From NCBI GenBank assembly GCA_017616165.1, contig JAFZYR010000043.1, positions 1 to 47,584 of the forward strand: a stretch of 47,584 nt of DNA, in the 5' to 3' direction. Of the stretch, positions 17,220 to 27,143 are shown piece by piece. Position 1 is the stretch's first letter, and the number at the start of each line of letters is the position of its first letter. The notes under the pieces are model-generated. The model had not been told where the DNA came from. It did not search any database and saw only the letters and a list, made by a program, of their open reading frames with translations. This stretch comes from Treponema sp. (GTDB lineage Bacteria; Spirochaetota; Spirochaetia; Treponematales; Treponemataceae). A program made the translations under genes and the position numbers.

Positions 17220-17842
17220 TGAAAAAGCTTATTAAGATTTTAATCGCAGGTGCAGTTCTGCTTACTACTGGCTTTTCTGCCTTTGCACAGAGCTCTAAGC
17301 TCACCAAAGTAGAATCAAACAAAATTATTGTTGTTGGAAAAATCAATGTTTTTTATGATGAAGACCGTGAGTTTATTTTCAAAACTCGTGGTGTTGATGA
17401 AAATTTAATTGATAATCCGGATACTTATGTGGTTCCATATATTTATGATACAAATGATACCTTTGGAAGCAGCGAATCAAAATACTTAAAGGAAAATCAG
17501 ACTGAATACCCTATTGGTGACTTTTTTATGGTTCAGTATAACATTCCAAAAAAGGGTGATAAGGTTCTGAAATTCCGATATCGCTATGAAATGTATTATT
17601 TTGGTTCTAAAAATGCAAACTTGCACCTTTTGCTGCCTGCCTGGTATGATGTAGACATCCCGGATGGTGTTGATGCACTTTATCTTGGAACCTTTAACTA
17701 CTATATCACAGGAGATAACTTTACTATTGATGCCATTGAGCGTGTAGACGAGTTTGACCTGGCTCAGGAAGAGCTTGATCGCTGTCTTGGAACACATGTA
17801 GATATGGCAAGAGCTGTTCTTAAGGTTATCGAAGACGAATAA
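17219..17842 (+). CDS. Secreted protein in protease operon, unknown function
   Basis: 207 residues. Signal peptide cleaved after FSAFA. The mature protein is Asp/Tyr-rich with predicted strands (NKIIVVGKINVFYDEDREF, KFRYRYEMYYFGSK) and a C-terminal helix (AQEELDRCLGTHVDMARAVLKVI). Its general layout parallels the preceding lipoprotein (beta domain, then helix). The TAATG overlap shows coupled translation. No known domain recognised. Confidence 0.7.
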   Translation: MKKLIKILIAGAVLLTTGFSAFAQSSKLTKVESNKIIVVGKINVFYDEDREFIFKTRGVDENLIDNPDTYVVPYIYDTNDTFGSSESKYLKENQTEYPIGDFFMVQYNIPKKGDKVLKFRYRYEMYYFGSKNANLHLLLPAWYDVDIPDGVDALYLGTFNYYITGDNFTIDAIERVDEFDLAQEELDRCLGTHVDMARAVLKVIEDE

Positions 17843-19291
17843 TTATACAAGGCTTGAAACAGCCTTTATAAGCTTAGCGGGCGTCAGTGCGTAAGTGCTG
17901 GCGCCTGTTTTTTTTGCTCCAAGTGCATGTGCTTCGCAGGCGGTTATGGCTGCATCCTTTGCGCTGTAGCCTTGTGCAAGCAGGGCAGCAAGCATTCCGG
18001 CAAGCACGTCGCCGCTTCCGCCTTTTGCAAGACTCGGGCAGCCGTCTGTTACAATATAGGTTTGTCCGCCTGAAGCGATGAAGGTGTTTGCGCTTTTAAT
18101 AACGACTGTTGTGTTTGGAAAAAGCTTATTGAATTTGCAGCCGATTTTTATTTTGAGTGCCGGGTCGTTAGCAAGTGCTTCTACAGTTGGTGCAGGATTT
18201 ATCTTAAGGCTTTTGCACAGCCGTACCAGCTCCAACAGGTGAGGGGTAAGGACAATGCGTGAGCCCGGGCGGGAATCCAGTTCCTTGAGCAAGGCTGGAA
18301 AGTCTGGGTTGCCAAAAACGCCTGCATCAAAAACAAGGGCCGGAACCTTTGAGATTGTCTGTGGAGGCAGCGTGCCTTCCTTTATTCCGGGGCCAAATAC
18401 TGCGCAGGTGGTTTTTGCCGGCAGGCTTTTGCTTATCATAAGTTCCGGTGAAATTTTAAACTGCTTAAGGTTTGAATCCGGAGTCTGAACCAGACTTGTT
18501 AGTCCGCTTCCAAAGTTCATTGCAGCTGTAGCACAGATTATTGCAGCTCCAGATTTTTCACCGGCAAAAACTGCTGTGTGCCCGTAGGTGCCCTTGTGTG
18601 CTGCCTTGTTTGTGCGGAAGGGAAGCTTAAGGTCTTTGTCGGTAATAAGAAAGGCTGCGGGCGGCATGGCGGCTTGAAAAGCTTTGTTGTCAACGCCAAG
18701 GTCGGCTACTATGATTTGTCCGCTTACCTGCTTTGCCCTGTCGCTGCATAGTGCAAGCTTGTGCTCTCCCATGGTAACAGTATAATGCGCATCAAAGGCA
18801 AGCCCACTTGAAATGTCGCAGGCTATGCGTATTGCATCACAGCTGTTGGCGGTGTCTATCAGCTTTTGAACTGCGGCCGGTAATTCACCCCTAAAGCCTG
18901 TGCCAAAAAGACAGTCTACAACAACAAGGGGTGCGGGAGCTGGAGAGTCCGGAGTCTTTAATAATTCAAGCGCCTTTTTTTCTGAAATAAAGTTGAGCTT
19001 GAGCTTTGTGCAGGTCTGGTACTGTGTCTTTGCTTCGGCGGCTGTGGGCTCTGCAAGCTTGTAAAGAAAAACATCATAATTGTTTTGCAAAAGCCGTGCC
19101 AGGGCATAGCCGTCTCCACCGTTGTTACCTTTTCCGCAAAGAATAAGAATGCGGGAGGCAGGGGAGGCTAGCTTTTCAATTAATTGCTTTAATGCAAGCG
19201 CGGCATTTTCCATCATCATAAAGTCTGGAATGCCGTACCTTTGTTTTACGAGAGCTTCTAATTTGGATGGATTATCGAAGACCTTTTCCAT
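17843..19291 (-). CDS. nnr: Bifunctional NAD(P)H-hydrate epimerase/dehydratase
   Basis: 482 residues. It repairs damaged NADHX/NADPHX in the cytoplasm. The N-terminal YjeF epimerase domain (1-~205) has NAALALKQLIE, LCGKGNNGGDGYALAR and DCLFGTGFRGEL; the C-terminal ADP-dependent dehydratase domain (~215-482), of ribokinase-like fold, has the KGTYGHTAVFAGE region, AVFGPGIKEG and AKGGSGDVLAGMLAALLAQG. The length matches the fused family. It converges with the protease operon with no gap. A palindromic repeat separates it from pgsA. Confidence 0.95.
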   Translation of the reverse strand: MEKVFDNPSKLEALVKQRYGIPDFMMMENAALALKQLIEKLASPASRILILCGKGNNGGDGYALARLLQNNYDVFLYKLAEPTAAEAKTQYQTCTKLKLNFISEKKALELLKTPDSPAPAPLVVVDCLFGTGFRGELPAAVQKLIDTANSCDAIRIACDISSGLAFDAHYTVTMGEHKLALCSDRAKQVSGQIIVADLGVDNKAFQAAMPPAAFLITDKDLKLPFRTNKAAHKGTYGHTAVFAGEKSGAAIICATAAMNFGSGLTSLVQTPDSNLKQFKISPELMISKSLPAKTTCAVFGPGIKEGTLPPQTISKVPALVFDAGVFGNPDFPALLKELDSRPGSRIVLTPHLLELVRLCKSLKINPAPTVEALANDPALKIKIGCKFNKLFPNTTVVIKSANTFIASGGQTYIVTDGCPSLAKGGSGDVLAGMLAALLAQGYSAKDAAITACEAHALGAKKTGASTYALTPAKLIKAVSSLV

Positions 19292-19295
19292 TCGG

Positions 19296-19316
19296 GGTCC
19301 CTGAGCTTGTCGAAGC
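19296..19316 (+). repeat. Variant palindromic repeat between pgsA and nnr
   Basis: GGTCCCTGAGCTTGTCGAAGC is a variant of the 24-bp family with CTTGT in place of GCTCT. It abuts the pgsA stop and leaves only a few bases before the nnr start, so it may supply the nnr leader. Confidence 0.8.
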
Positions 19317-19317
19317 G

Positions 19318-19911
19318 TTATTCTTTTATCGTTTTTCCAAAATGAACGATGTAATCAATAAACGATGCGTAGCTCAAAACAAGCGAAATTACAAACAGCA
19401 CGGTTGCCACAATCTTAAGCACACCAAAGCAGTCCGGTACAAGCTCAAGACGAACAAGCAGCTCCAGGAACAGTGCATAAAAGCCCGAAACTACATAAAC
19501 AACTGTCTTGAGCTTTCCACCCTTGCGTGCTGCAATTGCAATACCCTGCTTGGCTGCAACCATACGAAGGAAGGTCTGTCCCATTTCGCGGTACATAATC
19601 AGAATGAAAATAAAGCGTGGTGTATAACCGAGTCCCTCTTTAACAGATGTTATAAGGCAGAAAAAGGTTGTCATATGAAGAATTACATCTGCAAAAGGGT
19701 CAAAAATCTTTCCAAAGTCGCTTACTTCGTTATGCTTGCGGGCATAATGTCCGTCCAGATAGTCAGTAAATTCTGCAAAACACAAAAGCGGAATTGCAAT
19801 TATAAGTGAAAGCTTAGTAAAAGCCCCTGTCCAAACAGGAATAAAATACAAAATAAAAAAAACAGGCGCAAAAATAATGCGTGTCAAAGTAAACTTATTT
19901 GAGGTTTTCAT
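19318..19911 (-). CDS. pgsA: CDP-diacylglycerol--glycerol-3-phosphate 3-phosphatidyltransferase
   Basis: 197 residues with about four hydrophobic segments. The CDP-alcohol phosphotransferase motif D-x2-DG-x2-AR-x8-G-x3-D-x3-D is complete at residues 50-75 (DYLDGHYAR...GKIFDPFAD). It makes phosphatidylglycerophosphate, the precursor of phosphatidylglycerol, in the inner membrane. Related enzymes of the family use other acceptors, so the acceptor is assigned by overall similarity. No Shine-Dalgarno; a near-consensus promoter ends 7 nt before the ATG, so the transcript looks leaderless. Confidence 0.85.
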   Translation of the reverse strand: MKTSNKFTLTRIIFAPVFFILYFIPVWTGAFTKLSLIIAIPLLCFAEFTDYLDGHYARKHNEVSDFGKIFDPFADVILHMTTFFCLITSVKEGLGYTPRFIFILIMYREMGQTFLRMVAAKQGIAIAARKGGKLKTVVYVVSGFYALFLELLVRLELVPDCFGVLKIVATVLFVISLVLSYASFIDYIVHFGKTIKE

Positions 19912-19918
19912 ATCTTAA

Positions 19919-19947
19919 ATTATCGCTTTTAAAAGTATAAAAGTCAA
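19919..19947 (-). promoter_or_regulatory. Leaderless-type promoter of pgsA
   Basis: On the - strand: -35 TTGACT (19942-19947), 17-bp spacer, -10 GATAAT (19919-19924), then seven bases to the ATG at 19911. It sits just after the Rpn-family gene stop. Confidence 0.65.
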
Positions 19948-20879
19948 CAAGACGATGTTATTGCCATGGTTGCCTGCAGTTCCAAAACCCTTTCAATCGG
20001 GATTTTTACACATTTGGCAATTGTCTCTGGCGGGATGTTTTCGTTAAGTAAAGCAATAGCAGCTTCTTCTGCTTTTTCTTTTTTGCCTTCGTCTCGCCCC
20101 TGAGCAAGGCCTTCGCTTTTACCATCAATGTACCCGTCATTGCGGCAGACTCTTTTGAATTCTTCTTCATCAAATTCTGTAAGACACATACTTCTTATCC
20201 TCGCTCTATGTTTTTCGAAAAAACCCTGCAGAAAGTTTTGTTCAACTGCAAAATTAATAGCCTCATCTATTGCCTTTTCGTTTTGCATTCCAGATTTCAA
20301 GTTAGCTTTAATTCTTCCAACGTATTTTACGTAATCATACAACGGATTACAGTTATCGTAAAGTGTCTGATTATGTTTGTCATTGATATTCAGAACTGTA
20401 GCAGTCCATTCAAAATCACCTGAATCATCGTTATGTATAAATGCATCAGAAAGCTTTAATTTCCAGGAGTCCCTTTTTTTGTCTGGCCCATTATAAAATA
20501 CAATGAACCTTGGAGTAGGAATTTGAATAAGATGATTACTGAGAATGTTCATTTTGTTTTCATTAATGTAGCCCTGATATAAAAGTGAAAAATAAAACAA
20601 CCCCCTGAGCGGCATATTGGGATTTTGAGAACTTTGTTGTTCATATAAATCCATTTCTGAATCGATAAGAAATGAAATATCATTATGCATAGAAATATAT
20701 ATGACATTTTCTATTGTGTTAATCTTCAATGCATCGGGGTCGTCGTAATGCGTCCCGTTTAATGCATTGTAAAGCTGGAGTCTCCATCTCTTGCTTTCAT
20801 CGCTTTCCCGTCCAAATATAAATTTGAACAGCCTGTCTTTGTACTCTCTTTGATAAAAAATTGATAATTCGTTTTTCAT
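19944..20879 (-). CDS. Rpn-family PD-(D/E)XK nuclease / putative transposase-like protein
   Basis: 311 residues. N-terminal YKDRLFKFIFG and RWRLQLYNALNG, then NVIYISMHNDISFLIDSEMDLYEQQ and RFIVFYNGP, fit the PD-(D/E)XK nuclease family transposase/Rpn group. A charged C-terminal tail (GKSEGLAQGRDEGKKEKAEEAA) and a short helical ending follow. Rpn proteins promote RecA-independent recombination in E. coli and are often multicopy. No terminal inverted repeats or target duplications were seen, so it is listed as a gene and not an insertion sequence. GAGGG precedes the ATG. Confidence 0.85.
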   Translation of the reverse strand: MKNELSIFYQREYKDRLFKFIFGRESDESKRWRLQLYNALNGTHYDDPDALKINTIENVIYISMHNDISFLIDSEMDLYEQQSSQNPNMPLRGLFYFSLLYQGYINENKMNILSNHLIQIPTPRFIVFYNGPDKKRDSWKLKLSDAFIHNDDSGDFEWTATVLNINDKHNQTLYDNCNPLYDYVKYVGRIKANLKSGMQNEKAIDEAINFAVEQNFLQGFFEKHRARIRSMCLTEFDEEEFKRVCRNDGYIDGKSEGLAQGRDEGKKEKAEEAAIALLNENIPPETIAKCVKIPIERVLELQATMAITSSC

Positions 20880-21110
20880 TTTTACCCTCTAAAATTGATT
20901 TGTACATAATCCTCAGCCGCAACGCAACTATACAAGAATTATTTTTCTTACATATATAGATTAGAAAAAAAAAGGGACTTATTACAAAAATTTGAGAAAA
21001 AAAGTGAAAAAAAGAGAAAAAATTATGTCATTACTGTATTTGAGACGGCAATCTGCTTTTTCTTTACAAATGAATATTGCCATGTTAAACTTATTCTATT
21101 AGAGGAAAGT
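20880..21110. other. AT-rich intergenic region with a possible promoter
   Basis: 231 bp without a gene, dominated by A-runs. Near the right end TTTACA (21063-21068), 17 bp and TAAACT (21086-21091) could be the promoter of the surface cluster, followed by an AGAGGAAA ribosome site. Nothing else is recognisable. Confidence 0.45.
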
Positions 21111-21749
21111 ATGAAAACTTATAAAGTGTACAATTTAAAATCATTTTCTTGCCTGTTTCTGCTTATTTTTTTTCTTTTTTTTAAACCCACACAGCTGCAA
21201 GCCCAGTCAGAGCCCTTTTATAATAATTTTTTCCTTAAAGGCGGTATTCAAAAGCATTTTGCTATAGCCGAATTGTCGGATTATATTTCAACAAAGCCCG
21301 AATGGTGTGCTGGGATGGGTTATACTTTTCTTAACGGGTCTTTTTGTTCCATACCGGTTTCCTTTGAGGCAGCGCATTGTGTAATTTCAGGAACAAACTC
21401 TATGGTTCATTCCTTTGATTTATGGCCGTTTCTTTTTTCAGCAGGAGTAGAGCTCTTTCCGACTTCTGTTTTTTCGTTTGGAATTGATGCAGGCGCTGGT
21501 CCTTATCTTGCGACAATAAGGCATTTTGAATCGGCAATTGATTTAATACAAAATAAACTTACAACCACAAAAGGCAGTGGCTGCATGTTTTCAGTAAAGC
21601 TATATACCGGCTTTAATCTGTTTGACAGAGCCTTAGAGCTGCGCCTATCAGGTTCATTCGACTGCATTATCGAAAAAGACGGATTAATTCCACTTCCTGC
21701 GTTCAATGTTTCAATAGTGCTGTATCCTTTTAAAACCGGTAGGGAATAA
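21111..21749 (+). CDS. Small outer-membrane beta-barrel-like protein
   Basis: 212 residues. Signal peptide ends near LQAQS. The mature sequence has alternating hydrophobic strands with Gly and aromatic residues (FFLKGGIQKHF, EWCAGMGYTFLNG, FLFSAGVELFP, SFGIDAGAGPYLATI, FSVKLYTGFNLF, LELRLSGSFD, AFNVSIVLYPF), suggesting an eight-strand-type barrel. No family assigned. It is 3 nt upstream of the giant lipoprotein gene and probably co-transcribed with it, so it may anchor or export the surface protein. Confidence 0.7.
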   Translation: MKTYKVYNLKSFSCLFLLIFFLFFKPTQLQAQSEPFYNNFFLKGGIQKHFAIAELSDYISTKPEWCAGMGYTFLNGSFCSIPVSFEAAHCVISGTNSMVHSFDLWPFLFSAGVELFPTSVFSFGIDAGAGPYLATIRHFESAIDLIQNKLTTTKGSGCMFSVKLYTGFNLFDRALELRLSGSFDCIIEKDGLIPLPAFNVSIVLYPFKTGRE

Positions 21750-21752
21750 CAA

Positions 21753-24700
21753 ATGAAAAATAAACTGTACAAAGCTGTTCTTTTACTATTTTTGTTCCTT
21801 TTCTGTTCCTGCAGTAACCTGTTCCATGATTTAATTCCTTCGTCCAAAAAAGAAATGCTTGATTTTTCGCTTGTGGATACAGATGGAAATAATATTACAG
21901 AAGAATCCTCAATTTCTGGAGAGGTTATAAGCGTAAAGATAAATGATTCGGCAGATATTTCGGAGCTTATTCCAAAGCCCATAGTTTCAGACGGATGTAC
22001 AATTCTTCCGTTTACAATTTCGTATATTCACAAGGCCTTTCCGTCTGCAAACCTCGTAAAAACCTCTTTAGAAATGTATGAAGCTCGTCGTAACAATACG
22101 CTTATGAACTGGGCTATGGATTTTATAAAGAATAACACCGATTTTAAAACTCCTGCTCTTGATGAGGCAATAGATTTTTCAAACGACGTTTCCTTTGGTG
22201 TAATAGCACAGGATGCCAGCTATAAAATATATACGGTTAAAGTTTCCAAAAGTGAATCTTCTTCTGGCAGCCAGTCACAAGAGGTTATTCTAAGTTCTGA
22301 AAAGAAAATTCTTTCGTTTACAGTCCAGGGGCAGTTTGAAGATTCAGTTATAGACGAACAGTCAAAACATATTACCTTTAAGATGGACTGCGGAATAGAC
22401 GTGACCGGCCTTACTCCAGATCTTATAGTTTCAGGAGGGGCAGAGGTGCTTCCTTTGACTCAAGCCTATCTACAGGATTGTCTTTCGTTTACAGAAATGC
22501 TTTCTTTCTGTCAGGGAATAAGCTCTGCTTCGAATGCCGAGCGCTTTATAGAAAGATTTATTGCCAAAAATAATATAGCATTTCCAAAGACATTAATTTA
22601 TCCTATAGATTTTACAGAACCGGTTCAGTTTCTTGTAAAGGGGCAGGACGGCAGCGTGTGCATATATACTGCTGAATGCGAAATCCTGACTACAAAACCT
22701 GTTATCAATTCTTTTGTTTTTTCCAAGTATAATAATCCGGCTCTGGTAAGAGATTCTCAGGCCCAGTTTTCCGAAAATGAAATTTCTGTAATAACACTTT
22801 ATCCTGCAGATTATACGATTGATCACCGTGGGGAACAAAATATTTTATATCTTATCCCTGACTTTCAGTTTATTGGCGATTCAATTACTTACAGCCTTAC
22901 ACAGGATGGAGAAGAAATTCCTTTGGAAAATGCTCAGACTAGTCTTCCTTTTACTCAGGAATTACGATGCTTATATCTGCATGTGCATTTGAGGACCCTT
23001 AAGGAAACCTATGTGCTCAATGCAAACTATCAGGAAGACCCGGATACAATAAGGAGCATTACAGACTTTAGATTTACAAAGCAATTAAACACGGGAATAC
23101 AGGATACTACAATGGCTACCATAATAAATGATGGTGACCGTGGTTATATAAACGCTACAATCTTATATTCCGGTGAAGCTCCGTACACCCTTATTCCAAG
23201 CTTTGTTTCTTCCGGCAACGTAACCGTAAATAATTTCTGGCAGCAAAGCGGACTTACTCAGAATAATTTTGAATCAGATTTGCAGTATCTTTGTACTGCA
23301 AAAAACGGAGAATACCGCCGTGTTTATACAGTTCATGTTTCATTTATATATGTTGAACCGGCAGTAGCAGCAATAAAAGATTTTACAATTCCAGGTGCCC
23401 TTAATCCGTCTATAAGCTGTGATTCGCAGGGCATAATTAATGACAGTACCAATACAATTTATCTGGAGGTCAAATATAATACAGAAAATCCTCCGGACTC
23501 TCTTATATGTGAATTTGCTGCTACAGGTCCAGTAACAGTAAATGGAGTAACACAGGGTTCAGGCTTTACCGCTCAGAACTTTAACAAAACCATTTATTAC
23601 AAGGTAGCTGCGGCAGATGATCCTTCGGTAACAAAAACTTACAGGGTTCAGACTACCTTTGTTTATGACACAAACTGTTCTTGTACACTCACCAGCCTTT
23701 CGTTCCTGGCACAAAATAATGCAGTACTCAACAAGGATATTTCTGTTTCTTTGTCAGAACAAACATTAACCGGTTTTGCAGTTCTTCCTTATGGAACAGG
23801 CAGCAGTTCTGCCCCTCTTGTTGCAAGCTTCGAAACTTATGGAACAGTGGCTGTAAATGGAGTAGAGCTTGTTTCGGGTGTAAGTGCACTTAATTATTCA
23901 CAGCCGGTTATTTATACAGTTACAAGCCGTAACGGCCTTTATACAAAAAACTATGTAATTACAATTACCGAAAGTGGCGAAATCATATATGTAGACTGCT
24001 ATGCTACAGGACATGACACGGGAGCTTCATGGGAAGATGCTTGTATAACACTAACCAAAGCATTATTGCTTGCAAACGAACGCCCGCTTGATTCCATGGT
24101 AGAAATATGGTTATGCAATGGCGATTATTGGGCAGAAGACGAATATGATATTAGAGGTAATCTCATTTTAAGAGGCGGTTTTAACGGAACAGAAACTACA
24201 GCAGACGAAAGACAGATCTCCTGTTATAGTAGTCACAGTCGAATAAAAGGTTCATGTCAAAAAAACACAAGATGTTATGGTTCTATTGTTTTGGATTCTA
24301 TTTTTTTTGATTTTAGAACCAGTTATGACGAAAACTCATTCTTAACAGATAATTTATCTTTAGAAATATCAAATTGTATTATTGACAATTTGTATCTTGA
24401 TGGAATTTCTTCTTGTAATATTACTAACAGTTGTGGTAAATTTTATCTTACAGGAGATGATAATTCGACAGTAACTGTTAAGGGTACTATAAATGATTAT
24501 AATCCTGATGGGAATTGGGATAATGGTTATTCTGCGTATCATGAAATTCATATAGCGTTTAATTCTTTTTCATTATGTAATATTTCAGATATGTGTCTGA
24601 CAAACTTATTCGAGGCGGGCATAAGTTTAGATGTAACAGCGGTTAATATTACAGGAATTGAGGAAACAAGAAAAACACGACAACCAAAAACACATTTAAA

Positions 24701-27134
24701 TATAACGGCACAAGACTGTATTATTTCTGATTCCACATTAATGCAGGGTACAGAAAATGATGGATATACATTTAATATTTCTGACTCTCTGATTTTTAGG
24801 AATTCAACAATAAGTAAAGAACGTCTTTCTTCAGGTAAAACAATCGAGCTTGATAATTGTGTTTTAGATCGTTGTTTGAGAATAAACAGCAGTTCTTCTG
24901 ACTATTGTGATTTTTCAATGAAAGACTGCACCCTGACAGCAGATGATTCTTTGTCCTATTCAACAATAATAGATTTCAATCATGATGTTTGGAATATAAA
25001 TATACGCAATTCGACAATACAATATAATGGAGAATCCAAAAAGAGATGTTTCGCTATTAACGGCTATAATCACTCTACGGCAAATATATTCTTTGAAGGC
25101 CTTGAACTGCAGTCTCAAAACGGGGTCTTTAGCAGTGTCATATGGAATAACTCAACGTATGGCTCTTGTACAATTAAGGATAGCCGCTTCAGCAGTTTTG
25201 AGAAATTCGGAACTCCCGGTATGTATGATACTTTGGATTCTATTACAATAACAGGAAATCAGTTTGTTCAGATCCAGGATTATATTCCAAGCTATGCATA
25301 CTGGCAGTATGAAGAGAACTCTGTTTTTCGATTGCGGGCTCAGGATTGTGTATTTTCTGATAATGAGCTTTTGGTAAAAGGTTTGGTTTGTATTGAGGCT
25401 CCAGATTCAATTATAGTTGAAGGTAATACGGATGAGCTTTTACAAATACAAATGTATTTGAGGGGCAGTGCCGATGTGCAGATAACGGATACGGAAGTGG
25501 CTGGAATTCGAACGGAATTGGTGGATTCAACGGTTACTATGTCAAATGTGTGTTTACCAGGTTATGAAGAAAATTCGGACGGTAATTATATTTATCTTGC
25601 ACCGCTTATAATAATTCAGAAGAAAGATGCTCAAACCGATTGTGCAACTCCTACTACAGTGATTGCAGATAACTGTATCTTTGGAACTGAAGGTAGATAT
25701 TATGTTTCAATATCGATAGAGGAGGGAATTGATGGTGAAATGCCTGTGACATTTAATAACTGTAATGTTTATGGTAATATAAATGGTTCCATCAACTCCA
25801 ATTGTGTATTGGTTGCAAATTATACTTCCTTTGATTCTTTAGATAATCTGTTCTCAATCAATCTTAGTAATTGTAATGTTAATAGAATCGTAAATGGGAA
25901 AGGTGATTCTTCTGAAATTGTTGCGGCGGATACAATTTTTTCAAGTGTCATAGAAGACTTCTCGTCAGTAGAATTGAATAACTGTATAACTGGAGGAGTT
26001 TCTGGAAACGGCGATTCTTCTGTAATTCATGCACAGAATACAACTTTTTCTAGTGTCAGTAACTTCACAAAAGGAAATGCCTTTATATCAGATTGTATAT
26101 TTAATGTTGGTTCTGTAAGTCAATTTGCCGGAACTATAAAAGACAGTTCTTTTGCTTCTGGGGTAGTATCAGGTTTTAGTGGAACCCTTGATTCCATAAC
26201 ACTTCCAGAAGGCCAGGGATTCGTATTAAGTTTTTCTGGTGCAGCAACCTTAAAGAATTTAAAAATAAATTCAATTGAAAGTGCATATTCCTTTACTATA
26301 GATAATTGTGAAATTTCAAGATATGTACAAATAAATAATACCCAGTCAAATCAACAATATGTGATTAAAGATTCCACATTCAATAAATGTAATTCCGACG
26401 ACTTGATAAAAATAGTAACTAACGATTCAACAAAAAAAGAGTCGACATTAACTGTTGAAAATTGTGAGTTCATTAAAGGAAGCAGTACTCCATCGATAAT
26501 TAATGGTGGATATTTAAAGTCTATATCAGTTAAAAATATTACTTTAAGTGACTTTTCTTCTCAGTCCGGTTTAGTTATTTATATAACTCAAACAGATTCC
26601 TGTTTGCTTGAAAATTGTATATTTGAGAACTGTTCAGAAGTTAGAATTTCAAATGGTAACTCGTGTTCAATTGTAAATTCGGAGTTTAGAAATTTCAATA
26701 ATATGAGGTGTTTAAGTATCTATTATATATCATCAGAAACAAATTTGACTGGTTGCACATTTAAGGATTGTACCGCAGATGAATCTAATGCCGCGGTATA
26801 CTTTGGTAGTGGCGTAAAAAAGAATACAATTTCAAATTGTTATTTTGAAAATTGTTCAGGAGGACATGGGGGTGCCATCAATGTAAGCCATGATGGAGGC
26901 TCAGAAATAATTTTAAAAAATAATAAGTTTAAAAACAACAATGGCAACGTAGGAAAAGATATTTATTATAGTTCAATATCTTCGGGCAATAAAATAACTC
27001 TTTCTGCATTAAACGAATCAATAAATTCTGCAGCACTGCAGGAATTAATATCCCTTAATTATAGTGCTTCGAGTTTTCCGAGTATAACCGGATATCCCGC
27101 TAACTTTCAGAAAGTAAGCCAGTTCAGCTTTTAG
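21753..27134 (+). CDS. Giant beta-helix surface lipoprotein (1793 residues)
   Basis: Signal sequence with a loose lipobox FCSC (~20). Residues ~35-320 hold divergent SLSFT-type domains; three clear repeats centred near residues 487, 592 and 697, about 105 residues apart, share the pattern G-V-x-VN, then SG-x-x-x-x-N and Y-x-V. From ~765 (IYVDCYATGHDTGASWEDAC, a common beta-helix entry motif) to the end there are more than 1000 residues of Asn/Ser/Cys-rich right-handed beta-helix repeats of the form xxIxxCxF, including a 36-residue duplication (GDSS...FSSV) near 1385-1440. It probably projects from the cell surface as an adhesin or glycan-binding rod. The 3' half is strikingly AT-rich. Confidence 0.8.
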   Translation: MKNKLYKAVLLLFLFLFCSCSNLFHDLIPSSKKEMLDFSLVDTDGNNITEESSISGEVISVKINDSADISELIPKPIVSDGCTILPFTISYIHKAFPSANLVKTSLEMYEARRNNTLMNWAMDFIKNNTDFKTPALDEAIDFSNDVSFGVIAQDASYKIYTVKVSKSESSSGSQSQEVILSSEKKILSFTVQGQFEDSVIDEQSKHITFKMDCGIDVTGLTPDLIVSGGAEVLPLTQAYLQDCLSFTEMLSFCQGISSASNAERFIERFIAKNNIAFPKTLIYPIDFTEPVQFLVKGQDGSVCIYTAECEILTTKPVINSFVFSKYNNPALVRDSQAQFSENEISVITLYPADYTIDHRGEQNILYLIPDFQFIGDSITYSLTQDGEEIPLENAQTSLPFTQELRCLYLHVHLRTLKETYVLNANYQEDPDTIRSITDFRFTKQLNTGIQDTTMATIINDGDRGYINATILYSGEAPYTLIPSFVSSGNVTVNNFWQQSGLTQNNFESDLQYLCTAKNGEYRRVYTVHVSFIYVEPAVAAIKDFTIPGALNPSISCDSQGIINDSTNTIYLEVKYNTENPPDSLICEFAATGPVTVNGVTQGSGFTAQNFNKTIYYKVAAADDPSVTKTYRVQTTFVYDTNCSCTLTSLSFLAQNNAVLNKDISVSLSEQTLTGFAVLPYGTGSSSAPLVASFETYGTVAVNGVELVSGVSALNYSQPVIYTVTSRNGLYTKNYVITITESGEIIYVDCYATGHDTGASWEDACITLTKALLLANERPLDSMVEIWLCNGDYWAEDEYDIRGNLILRGGFNGTETTADERQISCYSSHSRIKGSCQKNTRCYGSIVLDSIFFDFRTSYDENSFLTDNLSLEISNCIIDNLYLDGISSCNITNSCGKFYLTGDDNSTVTVKGTINDYNPDGNWDNGYSAYHEIHIAFNSFSLCNISDMCLTNLFEAGISLDVTAVNITGIEETRKTRQPKTHLNITAQDCIISDSTLMQGTENDGYTFNISDSLIFRNSTISKERLSSGKTIELDNCVLDRCLRINSSSSDYCDFSMKDCTLTADDSLSYSTIIDFNHDVWNINIRNSTIQYNGESKKRCFAINGYNHSTANIFFEGLELQSQNGVFSSVIWNNSTYGSCTIKDSRFSSFEKFGTPGMYDTLDSITITGNQFVQIQDYIPSYAYWQYEENSVFRLRAQDCVFSDNELLVKGLVCIEAPDSIIVEGNTDELLQIQMYLRGSADVQITDTEVAGIRTELVDSTVTMSNVCLPGYEENSDGNYIYLAPLIIIQKKDAQTDCATPTTVIADNCIFGTEGRYYVSISIEEGIDGEMPVTFNNCNVYGNINGSINSNCVLVANYTSFDSLDNLFSINLSNCNVNRIVNGKGDSSEIVAADTIFSSVIEDFSSVELNNCITGGVSGNGDSSVIHAQNTTFSSVSNFTKGNAFISDCIFNVGSVSQFAGTIKDSSFASGVVSGFSGTLDSITLPEGQGFVLSFSGAATLKNLKINSIESAYSFTIDNCEISRYVQINNTQSNQQYVIKDSTFNKCNSDDLIKIVTNDSTKKESTLTVENCEFIKGSSTPSIINGGYLKSISVKNITLSDFSSQSGLVIYITQTDSCLLENCIFENCSEVRISNGNSCSIVNSEFRNFNNMRCLSIYYISSETNLTGCTFKDCTADESNAAVYFGSGVKKNTISNCYFENCSGGHGGAINVSHDGGSEIILKNNKFKNNNGNVGKDIYYSSISSGNKITLSALNESINSAALQELISLNYSASSFPSITGYPANFQKVSQFSF

Positions 27135-27143
27135 GAGACAAAG

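Noticed and set aside
19944-20879. Insertion sequence
   Set aside because: The Rpn-type gene has no terminal inverted repeats or target duplication that I can see, and its flanks are ordinary genes.
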